A stretch of DNA of 64,000 bases from Hsuehochloa calcarea (GCA_036346395.1 CM070603.1:28863045-28927044), one strand, 5' to 3'. Positions 48,167 to 60,419 are shown, counted from the stretch's first letter. Made by a program: numbers and translations. The notes: generated from the sequence alone by a model not told the origin.

Positions 48167-48439
48167 TTGCCTTGGTCGAGATACTACTGCTCCTGCTCGT
48201 GGTCTGGCAGAGGGTTTTCTGGAGCATCAGGTTCTATACGCAAAATCCAACCAAAAAATCGAATAAGCCCAAATGAATTTGACTTGAATTCAAAAATCCA
48301 AATAAACTCCAAATGAGGGTGTCCTCGGTCTAGTTGGGCAATTTTAGTTAGTCTCCTGTTCTTATTACCGCGTTCGGTGTTGGACATAGGATTCGAGTAG
48401 GTATCGTAAGTTGTTTCCGAGATAGTGGCCAGTCCGTGT

Positions 48440-49715
48440 ACGAGTTTTCGACTTTGAATATTGTTCAGTGTTTCGACCATCGGATCAGATGGGTTTCGAC
48501 TACCAGGAAGAAGGGGTTTTCGAGTACTGTTCAAGATTTCGACCACCTGGTCGGAAAGGGGTTTCACCTGGCCAAGAGGGCTTTTGAGTTCTGCTCATAG
48601 TATTGACTACTTGGTCGGGATGGGTTTTGAATAATTGGTTGAGAAGGTTTTCAAGTTCTGTTCATAGTTTCGATCACTTGACCGGGATGGGTTTCGAAAA
48701 CTGGGTAGAGAAGGTTTTAAGTACTATTCATGGTTTCGAGTACTGCTCATTGTTTCGACTAGTATTTATTGTTTCATCAACTATTCATTATTTCGACTAC
48801 TGTTCATTATTTTGACTACTGGTCAAAAGAGTTTCGACTAACTGGTCGAAGAAGTGTCAACTATTAGTCGAAAGAGTTTCGACTATTAGTCGAAGAAGTC
48901 ACGACAATCTGGTCAGAAGAGTTTTTGACTAACTGATCAAAGAAGGTTCGACGAGCTGATCAAAAGGAGTTTCGACTGACTGGTGGGGAGAGGTTTCGAC
49001 TATATGGTTAGAGGGAGTTTCAATTAACTAGTCGAGACGAGTTTCGACTATCCGGTCGAATGGAATTTCGACTATCCGGTCGAATGGAATTTCGACTATC
49101 TAGTCGAAGCGAGTTTCGACCAACTGGTCGAAAGGAGTTTCGACTGACTGGTGGGGAAGGGTTTCGACTATATAGTCGGAGGGGATTTCGATTAAATGGT
49201 CGAGACGAATTTCTACTATATGGTCGGAGGGAGTTTCGACCATCCGGTAAAAAGGAGTTTTGGCCCTCCGGTCGAAAGCAGTTTCGACCATCTGGTCGGA
49301 AAGAGTTTCAACCCTCTGGTCAAATGGAGTTTCGACCATCTAGTCGGAAAGAGTTTTGACCATCCGATCGAGAGGAGTTTCGACCATTTGGTCGCAAATC
49401 GTTTTGACCATCCAGTCGAAAGGAGTTTTCGACCATCCGATTGATAGGAGTTTCGTCTATCTGGCCGGAAAGAGTTTAGACCATCAGGTCAAAAGGAGTA
49501 TTGGCCATTCGGTAAAAAGGAGTTTCGTCCATCTGCTCCGAAGGAGTTTCATCCATCTTCTTGGGAGGAGTTTCATCCGTCTGGTCAGGAGAAGTTTCGA
49601 CCATCTGGTCGGAAGGAGCTTCGATCACATTATTAGGCGGGGAGGGGTTCGACTATCTAGAGGTTCAACTATACTCTAAGTTGGAGGAGGTTCGACCACC
49701 TGGGGTTCTACAACA
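48440..49715. repeat. 24-bp minisatellite with a palindromic core, inside LTR copy 2
   Basis: Dozens of degenerate 24-bp units of the type GAGTTTCGACCATCTGGTCG plus about four bases are most regular at 48800-49640. Each unit carries an inverted repeat TTCGACC...GGTCGAA. The period is a multiple of three, so several frames stay open (for example 49060-49359, with repeated EFRPSGRK). I read these frames as a by-product of the array rather than genes. LTR copy 3 has no such array at the corresponding place. Confidence 0.9.
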
Positions 49716-50977
49716 ACTTGGGTCTACAATGCATTAGTCATTTCGGCAATACGTTCGCACATCTAGAGTGAAAACGAGCCTCTAGTGGACACTAGGAACG
49801 TAGCGGTGGGACTCGGAAGAAGCGAGCTAGCCAGAGATGGTCTAGCGACGAAGGTCTGCGACTACGGAAGAGGCTCCAGCTGGCGATGATGGTCGATGAG
49901 GTCAATCCTACTGCCAGGGATACTCTAGTCTGAGGGGAGGAAGAACGAGGTCAGCGGTAGCTCCAAAGAATATAGAGTGGAACTAAATGAGGGGAATTGC
50001 CTTTGGGGGCAGGGAACAAGAGCTGACGCATTCAAGAAGGAAGGGCTTCACTGATGGCGTCAATGCTGCTCGCGATATTGTGGAGTCGTCGGGCCAAAGC
50101 GAGCGCTCATGTCTTACCTGGAGCTCGAGCTCTCTTGAGGCATGGAGGAGTAGGAGGAACTAGCTATTGTGGCGCGGAACGACAACGAGAGGGCTTGGAG
50201 CTGTTATTTATTGCCGCAAGGGTGGAGGTCATCCGGGGCATACACTGCATCCGGTGCTGCGCAGTACCACGGAGTCGTTGGTGATATCGATAGAGTTGGC
50301 AGCACAATGCAACGGTGTAACGGGTTGAGTGATGGCGCTTAATGGCCGAGCCACAGTGGATGCCATTGCACATGCCTTGTCGCGTCGGAGCACCCGGACT
50401 AAGAAAGTGTCGATGCTAGCAGGGGAGAGGACACACTGACCTGGGTCCACTTGGAAGACCACGACCAGGGGTGGTCTTCGGTCGCACCTAGTTTGACTGG
50501 CACCCGACATGAGTCTACTAGGACGTGCACAACCAGGGCGCGGTCTCGGCTACACCAGTTTGGCTGGGTCACTGGTCGAAGGAATAGTGCACAGTGGATG
50601 CATCAAGGCAGTACTATGGTACACCGGGGAAGCCACGACCAGCCAGGGGGCTCGGTGGCTTACTGCTTCATGCCGGCTATCAGAGGAGACAAGGGGAGAT
50701 CAAGGAAGGGTTGGAGACAAGAAAAAGAACTTTTCTTTCAAGAATTTCCCTAGAGATGATAGATCCCAATCTGGTATTTGTTAACCAATTCTAATTGGCT
50801 CTTGAACATGATTCTGATTCTAGGGTTTATGTCTTATGGTTCACTTGTGTCGGCAAAGAAGAAAAGTGCAGCTCAAATAATTCTCAACGATGCTGGCAAA
50901 ATGATGGCAATAGATAACACCGAATTTTTTTAAAAAAATCCCACATTTTTGCATTCAAACATTTTTGGGGTGTTACA

Positions 50978-51812
50978 ATCCTTCTCCCTGACTGCTTTGA
51001 AGGAGCCTTGGAAAGATTGGGTACTCAATGTTTCCTGCAACAGACCATCATATTATTTTAGACCCTACGAAGTTATGGACTTATTAACAACTATGTAATT
51101 CGATATATCTTACCACGTGATGGGACACTCCCTCGTCTACCGGGTTTGAGAAAGAGATGGCGTCCGACGACGTGGTTGAGGCCCTCGCTCTTAACCAGTT
51201 TCGGGCACGCTCATCTTTGATCCGGCAATTGGTGGGGAGACCTCCGACTGGATTGCCACATCGTCCTCACTCATCCATCCCAGGATTTTACCCGTGTACC
51301 CAGCAGTGCCGAATCTGTCGGGGTGAATATTTTGTGCCTGGATTGCCTTGTGCGCAGTACTTTGCTGCTGAAATTCGTCTGTCGTCTTCATTCGCATGAA
51401 ACTATACTTTGTATACGGCGTCCGATCCTTATTCACGTACTCCGTGACAAGCTTGCTCTTGAAGGTCTTCCAAGCGTGTGACATCACAAGGAATGCCTGT
51501 CGTCGCACGACTTTTGGGAATTCTGGTGGGATCTCGAACGCCGTTGTAATTTCAGTCCACGACTACGCTTTCTCTACGTCTGTCACATCCTTCCATTTCT
51601 GCGTGGTGATGGGGACCACAGGTGGTCCGAAATGTAGCCGTTGTATTATGGGGAAGCAGAGAGATCCCAGAGAGACTGACGGTCGTGATGGTCATTCGGT
51701 CCACAAGCATTTTCGATATTCCTCTGGCATGTCGCTTAGGTACGACTTTTCTCAGAGATCAAGATGCATTCGGCAATGTTGATGACGGCAGGGAAGATGG
51801 TGCAGACGCCAT
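50978..51812 (-). pseudogene. CACTA C gene 2, N-terminal part (Transposase_24-like)
   Basis: The start is ATG at 51812 (MASAPSSLPSSTLPNAS), matching the E start MAEAPSSPPSSTSPNASGS. A stop follows within 20 codons through a frameshift. The open frame at 51191-51508 has RRQAFLVMSHAWKTFKSKLV, then MKTTDEFQQQSTAHKAIQ and PDRFGTAGYTGK, the conserved core of plant Transposase_24 (Ptta/En/Spm) proteins. It joins 33589-35522 across LTR copy 2, for a total of about 2.8 kb, close to D (2716 bp) and E (2718 bp). The molecular role of Transposase_24 proteins is not well established. Confidence 0.8.
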
Positions 51813-51931
51813 CTCGCTTACTTGATATCTCGCAAGATTAACAAAGCAATATCTCAAGTGCTATCTAGAGTCAATCAAATCTGCATATTTTGAAACTTCT
51901 ACTATCACAATCCAAAGCGGTGATCGTACCT

Positions 51932-52195
51932 TGACAGGAGGCATGGACGAAGAGGGAGTCAAGGTCGAGGGAGCAGGGCGTCGTCGAGGTCAGGGGCGAC
52001 AGCGTCGGGGTCGCAGAGGGAGAACGCTGGCGCGGGGAGGAGGTCGGGGGTCGCAGAGGGAGGACGCCGACACATGGAGAAGGACGGCGTGGGGACGACG
52101 TTGTGGAGAGAGGAGGATCGGGAGGAACACAGGAAGTAATGGCTCTGGGGAGGCTGACAGAAGAGTGTGCTCTAAGGAGTAAGGACGCAAACCCT
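51932..52195 (-). other. GC-rich leader of CACTA C gene 2
   Basis: A GGTCGAGGGAGCAGGGCGTCG-like repeated, purine-rich GC block ends about 25 bp before the internal array. Its position matches 42794-42985 and 62280-62575. Confidence 0.55.
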
Positions 52196-52221
52196 AGCGG
52201 GCCCCCTACTTATAAATGTAT

Positions 52222-52745
52222 ATCACAAATGGTGCTCTTATAGAACTGTCTGTCATAAGCGATCATATCACGGACGGTTCTATTCCAAGACTGTCCGCGA
52301 TAAGTGATCATATCACAGATGGTTCTATTCCTGGACCGTCTGTGATAAGCTCTATGGTCATAGGCTTTACTACAACCACCGCCTTGTCGTAAGCATATCA
52401 CAGACGGTTCTATTCTATGACTGTCTACGATAAGCGAACATATCACAGACCGCTATATTTAAGAATCGTGTCTGATAAGAAAGCTACGACCACCACCTGG
52501 TCGTAAGCATATCACAGATGGTTCTATTCCAGGACCATCTGCGATAAACGAGCATATCACAAACGGTTATATTTAAGAACCTTGTGTGATAAGTATAAGA
52601 GTCAGTTCTATTACGGAACCATATGTGATGCTTAGTGCGGGAATTTTTGGACGTGTGTGCGGGAGGCAAAATATTTTGGCACCTTAGGAATCGTTTGTGC
52701 TACATATATCACAGACTATTTGTTCCACTAAACCGTCTGTGATAG
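52222..52745. repeat. Internal subterminal-type array of CACTA C
   Basis: About nine palindromic units of the TATCACAGACGGTT type. It is followed at 52740-52830 by GATAGTTCCTTCTATA and GGCTAGCCTCAGGAAATGCT, almost the same sequence that follows the left terminal array of this element (33180-33270). The internal array therefore carries the signature of a left element end. Confidence 0.9.
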
Positions 52746-52957
52746 TTCCTTCTATAGCTGAAAATTCAATATTATATTTTTCGGCTAGCCTCAGGAAATG
52801 CTAGCCATGCCCTCTGAAAACAAGAAAGCAGGTACAATCACAAATGGAATAATTTCTTAATTAGTGAATTAATTACAATAGAATAATTCCTTAATTACAT
52901 GCTGAGTTTCTTATTTACAATGGAACAATTTTCCAAATAGGTGTTCACCGTGTGGGA

Positions 52958-53402
52958 TTATTCCACTTGGCTATTTCGTTTTAAAAACAGCCCTTCGCGA
53001 TGATCGAAGTACATACAGCTAGCTTCCTCACTGGGTTCTGCCTCGAGCCTGATGTCATCTCCGAAAGGAGGTAACTCATCAAATTGATTGTACTCTTCCT
53101 TATCCACGACATTCTCAACTCGGACAATTCTTCTTTTTCTATGAAGAACTAAGTGATGGTTCTTATTTGTCGAGTCCTTTTCAATAAAAAACTTGAACAA
53201 CTTGCTTAGCGAATATGAATGGTTTGTCCTTGTATCCGACACATTCGAGGTCCACAGTAGTGACGTTGTACTTGTCGACCTTCACACCCTGTGGAAGTTT
53301 GACCCAATTAAACCGAAACAGGGGGATCTTGAAAAGTACATAGTCGATCTCCCAAACCTCATCTACGAACCCATAGTAGGAGCTCAACCGAGCGGTATTG
53401 AA
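52958..53402 (-). pseudogene. TNP2 C-terminal fragment (DUF4216) of CACTA C
   Basis: Reading from 53387: SSYYGFVDEVWEIDYVLFKI, then VDKYNVTTVDLECVGYKDKP and FIFAKQVVQVFY. After a frameshift it continues HHLVLHRKRRIVRVENVVDK and EEYNQFDELPPFGDDIRLEA to the end near 52958. This copy keeps the Tyr codon (DKEEYNQF) where A and D have TAG. The rest of TNP2 is cut off at about 53402 by LTR copy 3. Confidence 0.85.
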
Positions 53403-56400
53403 CTGCTCATTATTCTATTGTAAATCTTAACTGCCAATAACCTCTTTGGATGATAAACCTAGCTATCATCAATCTATCTAGATTATAATGTATATAATTA
53501 GAAGCAAATACTAACCTTAGATAACCAAGAATAAATATATATACAAGCACACTTGCAAATCTATGATATTTAATTCTTTCACCAAATGCCCCAGAGTCGG
53601 CCACCTCCTTCAAAGAACTCGTATATCAGAGACAGGTCTCACTATTGCCGGAACCCAAAAATGCAATTCTAGACCCTCTATGTATTCCGCACTAGTCCAG
53701 GATCATGCTAGTGCCCACAGTGTCAACATAGATGAATATCGATCCACACAAGACGATTAATAGCATAAACGACTAATTTGAGTAGCAAATAATGGCTTTG
53801 ATCTTATGGTCGAGTCTACATTTATTAAGACACGCAGGGCTGACAATAGATAAATACCAGCAGCGGAATAGAAATAAACTTCAACGGAATCCCATCAATT
53901 CACCACAGGCAACTGACTGGGATCAAGACCCTAACGATCGATACCTTCGTAGAACTCCTCTTCAAATGCAGGCGGTGACTCCTCCAGTACTTCTTTTGAT
54001 TATTTGAAGAAAGTATGAGTACACAACCGTACTCGCAAGTCATACCACATAATACAATTTATAGATAATGGCTTATTCCAAAGGAATGGCTTCTGGGGTT
54101 CTTTTGCAGAAATGCAACATTTGCAATTGAATATGAATAATAGATTGAAAACATAATTCAAAACAAATAAGACAATATTAAGTTATCATTTGATTTCATA
54201 AAGACACACAGTCTAAACAAGTTATTCACACAACCATATGACTTAGATTACACAGCTCCCTTCCCAGAGGTTTTATGAAAATCTACCCCTCGTGTGAAAT
54301 CCCCGAGTATGTCCATGACCGCGGACACGGCTATTCGAATAGATTGATTTAACAATCTGCAGAGGTTGTACACATATACCCACAAGATACAATCAGTGTA
54401 GCTAGCACTGACCATAACAAAACCTTTCAGAAACTTCATCTCAACATTGATACTCCCAACATGCTTTACTGTTATCCAATCGATACACACAACGTTTGGC
54501 ACGACACACACCGTTGGACAGGGATGCGGCGAACCGTCCCACGATGTGATAAACACACCTCCAGCCCATCACACAGCTTAACCTACAACCTGAGTTGTCA
54601 ATGGCAAGATTCCATAACCTACTAACTTAGGCCCATCCCATACCAGACATGTGGTTGTACAGTAAGGCTCAGTTCAATGGCGCACAAAGTTAAGTCCTTA
54701 ATTGACCAAGGCAAGACTTCCAGTTTCTAACTAAGTCACACAGATTATCATTCCCAACACACAGCTCCACCATATCACACAAAATTCACCACTTGCCTTA
54801 GTCTAAATCTTTTTCCGCCCTGTTGATTAAGTGCAACACATGCCATCAATGAGTAATAGCACACAACACACACAGATTCTTCACACAGTTCCATAATCAC
54901 TTAGTCAAGTTTATATTTGCAACTCACATGAAATGACGACTCGTGCCATGGCTAAGCAATCTACTCATATCTAACCAACCCAAGTTGGTGTTACGATAAT
55001 ACCAACTAATAAGGAATCAACCTAGGGTGACAAACAATCATGGCATAACAATAGATAAGGTGAACATAATAATTTGTATTAATAACTAAACCCGAAAGCA
55101 TTTAAATAAATACTTGAAATAGAATGCAATACATTGAAACAAAGTATTTTAAAAATTGGGTTCAATATGATTAAAGGTATAACTTACCTTGGAATAGGTC
55201 TAGGTACTGGTCTTGATCTTGAGACACTTCTCCTTCTTCAAAAATCCCCGAAGAATTAATGTCTACTCGCAAACAAAATAAATAAAAAATAAATAAGTAA
55301 TAGAGGTAAAACAAACACCATAAATTAAATAAAAATCATAATTAAATAGGTCTCAAATTTATATAAATTTAGAAACTTGAATGGGCTCAATCGGAGTTCG
55401 GATGCAAAAGATATGGGCTTTGGAAGTTTAAAATTTCATAAAATACCCTAAATTCGATTTTCCAGAAATTTTGAATTATTTTTTAAAGAAAAATCAGATT
55501 ATTGCGCAATGCTGACGTCAGCGAAGGAATTTCCAGAATTAAAAGAAAATATGACGTGTGGGACCCACATGTTAGTGAGATGGCTCACGGTGGACTAAGT
55601 CTACTAAGCCACGGGAATCTGGAAGCAGTGGACCATGCCACGCACACGCTGATGAAGCAGCCACGTGGGCGACACACAGACTCGGGTGCTGATGCGGAAG
55701 CTGACGCAGACTCGCCACATCAGATCGATGGCAGCGGCGCTTGGGACCCGATGGTTCCGGCGAACGGCGGTGTCTCGCGCAGCGGTGGATGGTACCATTT
55801 GCGTAGAGGGTGATGCGGGGATCTCGCCGATGCACTCACGAGAGGAAGAGAACGACTGGACTGGCCGGCGGCGAGGTCGGAGCGGATGCTGTGCCACGGG
55901 CTCAACGGAATCTGCTCTCCGGCGACGCTCCGGCGGAACCAAGGCGACTAGGACATAGCCCTTGTCTCGGCGATGCTGAAGGTGTAGACGATGAGGCTCG
56001 GGCGGCTCTAGTTGTGGGGATTTCTTCTTCAAGCTCTAGCAGCAGCTAGGGTTTGGCTCCGGTGCTGAGGCGCCTAGGGTTGAGGTGTGGACGCCAGGGG
56101 CTACCTCTCTATTTATATGCGGCGGCTCGGGAGAGTCTAGGGCGCAAATGCCCAAATCGGAGACATGTCGGTGGAAATCGTATCTCAACCGAATCGGAGA
56201 TGAAGAACAGTGATTCGGTGGGTCCCACACGTCAGCGACGGCAGCTAGCGAGAGTTCGCGTTGCAAACGGCGCGGGTGAGACTGACCGGTGGGGTCGGGT
56301 CCGACTGCGAGAAGAGAGAGACAGCAGAGACTAACAGGCGGGCGCAACCTGTCAGCGGAGGCGGGCGCGAGAGAGAACGAGGCTGACATGCGGGGTCCGC

Positions 56401-56703
56401 ATGTCAGTCGAAACAGCGCGGTGCGAGCGAAAGGGAAGTCAGTCTGCACAGTGTTGGGCCGGAATTGGAATAGGGTTGGGTTTCGGCCTGTTACTGTTCT
56501 AGAAGATTTTAAATAGATTTTCTATTTTAGAAAATACAGAAAATCCAATTAGCAATTAGAAAATAGCAAATGAACTTGGAAAAATTCCAAAAAAATTCTA
56601 TAAGATATATCTAAGCACGTAGGATCCAAATAAAATAGTTTTGACAATTGTTGATGTTGTGATTAATCACATTGAATCATTTTGATATGAAGGCCTATAT
56701 TAA
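53403..56703 (-). repeat. Long LTR copy 3 (probable Ty3/gypsy), 5' edge unclear
   Basis: It shares GAGTACACAACCGTACTCGC (54010), CGGACACGGCTATTCGAATAG (54322), the GTTCAATATGATTAAAGGTATAAC segment (about 55160) and the GC-rich tail (55560-56450) with copies 1 and 2, on the minus strand. It runs uninterrupted through the site occupied by CACTA D in copy 2 and through the site of the solo LTR in copy 1. CACTA E is inserted at 56704. Frames in the GC-rich part (55500-56520) have no family resemblance. Confidence 0.6.
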
Positions 56704-57180
56704 CACTACTACAGAAAAGGTCATCACAGACGGTTCGTAACAGTCATCACAGACGGTTTTTGAACCGTCTGAAATGTTATGTCTGAGATAACAGGCGGTT
56801 ATCACAGACGGTTGAAAAACCGTCAGTGATACTAATAATCCGCTGCGGTTCGTGGTGGGCGAACCGCTCAGTGATTATGTAGTATCACGCACGGTTCGCT
56901 GTTGGAACCGCTCAGGATATCGAATAATCACGAGCGGTTCGATGCAGAACCGCTCGCGATTATGTAGTATCATAGACGGTTCGTTGTTGGAACTGCTCGT
57001 GATACTACATAATCACTGAGCATTTCCGAGCACACAAACCGCTCTGTGATTATTAGTATCACAGACGGTTCAGTAGTTGGAACCGCTCGTGATAAGAAAT
57101 ATCATGCATCGCTTCAACTACAAACCGTCTATGGTTAAATATCACGCAGCGGTTCGTTGTTAGAACCGCTCGTGATAAGT
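56704..57180. repeat. Left subterminal array of CACTA E
   Basis: About ten palindromic units, most of them irregular (AACCGCTCAGTGATTATG, CACTGAGCATTTCCGAGC, TATCACGCACGGTTCG). The following flank has CTAGCCTCGTGAATTGCTAG (57214), as in D. Confidence 0.88.
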
Positions 57181-57649
57181 CCTTTAACCTAATTGAATTT
57201 TTTCGTATTTTCACTAGCCTCGTGAATTGCTAGCCATGCCCTCTGAAAACTAGCAAGTAGAAACATGTCACGTAAAATTGCCGACAACTCAAAGTGATCA
57301 TTTAACTCAAAATCAATTACAAAAGAATGTTTCAAGTATATATTGTCGCTAGAGTTACAAATTGAATTACAACCACCAAAGTGAATTACAATATTGAATC
57401 AATCTGTTTCGAGGTCGTTCATCGGTGTCGACGGCGTGAAACTCTCCGCTGGTGTTAACTATGTTCGCTTTGATGAAGCCACGAGCTCCCTCGAATGTGC
57501 GTGACTGGTCCATCTCGAGTGCATTTAACTCTATGTTCAAGCCACATCGCTAGCAGAGAGTAAAGTAGTAAGCATATATATTTAAATTTATAATTAGGAG
57601 ATAATTATTACGAGATTGACAAACACGGGATCGTTAGTCCTAGAAGCAA

Positions 57650-60367
57650 TCAATAGTCGCATATGATGGCATACGTAGAATGCGCATAGGTGATCTCGTT
57701 TTTCTTTGGCAGACTTTGCAAAAATAGAATTACATATATATGCACAAATTCGAGACGCAATATTACGGAGTATGATATATGATTATTGTGTTGTAGCGCA
57801 GATCGAAATCGCATCCCGTGAGTCGGTGTGGCGGTCGTTCCTTGTATAAACCTCCCTCGGCAACATAGCCGATGAACGCCTACATGATTCAAAAAGTTAT
57901 CCTTGTCCATTTAAAACGAAGGAAGACTACAATAGAGTTATGTGCGGAGGAAGACTACATACATCGAGTATTTCTTTAAGAATGGTGAAGTCGTGATTTT
58001 TGTTGAGTAGAGAATCAAGGTACAATACCATGTTCCTCTTTGGCACAAGAATCGGAAGAATCCATGGAACCTACTCGTGTATGTCGCTATAGTCATATAA
58101 ACCTATGTTGAAACGTAATTTGTATAGCAAATATTGAAGCACTTACTTACGGTTGTAGGGTACCATTATGTACTCCACGCCGCTCGAGCAAGCAATCCCA
58201 TTTTATGTAATTCTCGGCGTAGGATGCGTCTTGGTTGATTGTTTGCTCGAGACCACGTGGGTCGAGGAAACCCACCGGTTCTTTGATTCGACGGCACGCT
58301 TTCATAATGTATCTGTACATAAGCGATGAGTTATGATATTTATCGGTATCACGTGAGTGTAGAAATTGATTGCACACACTTACAAAGGTCCAAAGATCGT
58401 AGAAGTGAGGCGCCGAGGGCGCTTAGGTTGTATAAGTCATATAAGTCTTGAAGCCCACGGCGAAGTGGCGTGCTCGTGGAGAAAATGCTCCCTCCGTGTC
58501 CGACGGTGATTCGATATGACCCCCTTCGCTCCGGTCTTGCGCAAGTACCAATCATGCAATGCTTGACAAGCTACTCCCGAGCTCTTTATTTCTGCGGCGA
58601 GACCAACGGACTTAGAGGAGTATTTCACGGGTTTGGGAGGTGCCTTAATGTTCTTCGATTTGATTTCTCCTTAACGAGGCGGTGAGGGCGTCTTCCCGTG
58701 TGACGCCTCAGGGACCGATATGGTGACACGCTTTTCTTGTCCCTTTGTCGTCTTCTCGACGGGAAGCGATGTGGCGGCCTTCTGAAGCTTTGGTTGAGGC
58801 GGACTCATCGACGAGGGTCCTATTGGAGAGGCAGGGTCCTCTCGCCATCGCGTCACTGAAGGGTCCAGTGCGATGTCCTTCTTGGGCCACTGGATAAAAG
58901 TGTGCGTGGCATCCCTAGTGTTACGATTTCTTCGTTCGGGAATTCTCGGGATGGCTATGAAATTGTCATGGACCATGTCCACCTGCACCCTGGCGTAACC
59001 CTGCGCCAGCTGGGCACCGTCTTCGCCTCGCCCCTTCCTGGTATGGATACACCATACCCCGCCCAGCCTCAATAGGAATCGACCCTACTATCCTCACTTG
59101 GAGCTTGCAGGGCGTCGGCTCCTACAAAAGCGTACACAATTAGCTAAGGCGTCCTATAGGTCTATCTTTGGAGCACTCCAGAGATGTACATTACCTCGAT
59201 GCCGTCGATCGGTAATTGCACGTCGTCATGTCCGAATTATGTGTGGACGCGACGCTACTCGATGTCGGCGGTGACTTGCTCCCAAATTAACAGGGGCGGC
59301 TTGCGCCTGCATGAGTTGATTTACTTGGTTCTGCAAGTTTGTTATTTGTTCTTGAAATTGTGAAATAATCACATGTTCCAACCGAGTGTCGTGCTGGTCC
59401 TTGGATCTCTTCCTACTCCTATACGTGTCGGAGTTGTGTGGGAATCCATCCTCCAAGGTACGTAAACCCCAACTCCTCGCGTGCGACCCGGTGCTCCTTG
59501 TTTCCCGAGTATCGTAGACGAGACATCATTCTCCCCGCCTACTTGAAGGAACCTTGGGAACATGCGAAGTCAATTCTTCCCGCAAGAGAACATCATGTTA
59601 TTGTAGACACCATGAAGTTATGAACTTATTAACAATTAAGTGGTTCAAAAATTTACCGACGTTGAGACACCGCCTCGTCTGCGGGTTTGTCGAGAGATGT
59701 TGCCCAAGACGTGGTGATGCCCTCGCTCTTAACCAGATCGAGCGCGCGTCCGAGATCATAGCAAACGGTCGTGCAGCGCCTCGTCCTCCGCCGCCATCGC
59801 GTGGCTTTACCGCGTACCAGCCGTGCCGAGTCTGTGGGGTGAGTGTTTTGTGCTGGATAGCTCAGGCGCCGCACTTTGCTCCTGAAATTCAGCCGCCGTC
59901 TTCATCTCGCACGGCGTCCCATGTATCCCGCGACAAAAATTGATACGTCGTGAAGGGCGTCCGACCCGTGTTCACGTACTGCGTGACAAGCAGGCTCTTG
60001 AAGGTCCTCCACGCGTGGGACATCGCCAGCAGCGCGTGCCATCGCACACGTGCCTGGTCTGCTTCAGGGAAAGTGAACGAGGCAGAAAGTTCACCCACAA
60101 TCGGTCTCTCAGACATCCGTTAGAGACTTCGAGTTGGGGTGGTGATGGGGACCCGCTCCTTGCAAGTACCCCGCAGACGGTCCGGAATCTCGCAGCTGCT
60201 TTCTTGGGACTCAGCGGGATCCCGACGTCACTGACCTCCGTGATCGTCATGCGGCCCGAGGGCAATTTGGATATTCCTCTGCCTTCTCGCCTGCGTACCA
60301 CCTTGATCGGAGATCCAGACGCATTTGGCGACGTCGATGACGGCGGCGAAGACGGTGCCTCTGCCAT
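57650..60367 (-). pseudogene. CACTA E gene 2: Transposase_24-like N-terminus plus Ulp1-like protease
   Basis: The start at 60367 opens the best-preserved N-terminus of the family: MAEAPSSPPSSTSPNASGS, then GRMTITEVSDVGIPLSPKK and RFRTVCGVLARSGSP (59972-60367). After frameshifts it continues HALLAMSHAWRTFKSLLVTQ (about 59940-60030) and SYPAQNTHPTDSARL (59653-59874). VPWRMDSHTTPTRIGVGRDP lies at 59369-59480, VDMVHDNFIAIPRIPERRN and FIQWPKKDIALDPSV at 58671-59072, and PWILPILVPKRNMVLYLDSL at about 58000-58060. LCAFYVCHHM lies at about 57660-57690. The Ulp1-type Asp and Cys are present, while the His is Pro as read. Frameshifts make it inactive. Function as for the C and D copies. Confidence 0.77.
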
Positions 60368-60419
60368 CTCGCTTACTTGCTATCTATATAAGTTATGTAC
60401 GCAATTATTACATAGTATA

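Larger units (their letters stand above)
35523..50977 (-). mobile_element. Long LTR copy 2 (probable Ty3/gypsy solo LTR), split by CACTA D
   Basis: The edges read TGTCACACCCCAAAT (35523) and TTTTGGGGTGTTACA (to 50977), forming the short terminal inverted repeat typical of LTRs. Removing CACTA D (36965-48166 plus one TTG) leaves about 4.25 kb. There is no coding core, so it is best read as a solo LTR. A matching 5-bp duplication is not obvious (ATTAC left, ATCCT right). It shares GAGTACACAATCGTACTCGC (about 35908) with copies 1 and 3. It lies inside gene 2 of CACTA C. Confidence 0.7.
32716..53402 (-). mobile_element. CACTA element C, interrupted twice
   Basis: The left terminus is CACTACTACAGAGTGGG at 32716, preceded by TAT. 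Element sequence covers 32716-35522 and 50978-53402, the two parts being split by LTR copy 2. The continuity is shown by element D: the sequence around 39750-39790 runs straight through the point where C is broken. C is interrupted again near 53402, in the DUF4216 region of TNP2, by LTR copy 3. Its right end is not in the window. The order of parts is the same as in D and E. Confidence 0.82.

Noticed and set aside
49060..49679. Open frames with 8-residue repeats (EFRPSGRK type) that could suggest a repeat protein
   Set aside because: The 24-bp period keeps frames open on both strands automatically, with no start context, signal or family match. It is treated as a minisatellite.
35518..50982. 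5-bp target duplication around LTR copy 2
   Set aside because: The flanks read ATTAC and ATCCT, which do not match well enough to claim a duplication. The terminal TGT...ACA and the continuity of element C support the insertion instead.
55502..56516. Overlapping GC-rich open frames on both strands
   Set aside because: They fall in the GC-rich part of a long LTR, overlap each other in several frames and show no domain. GC-rich DNA lacks stops by chance.
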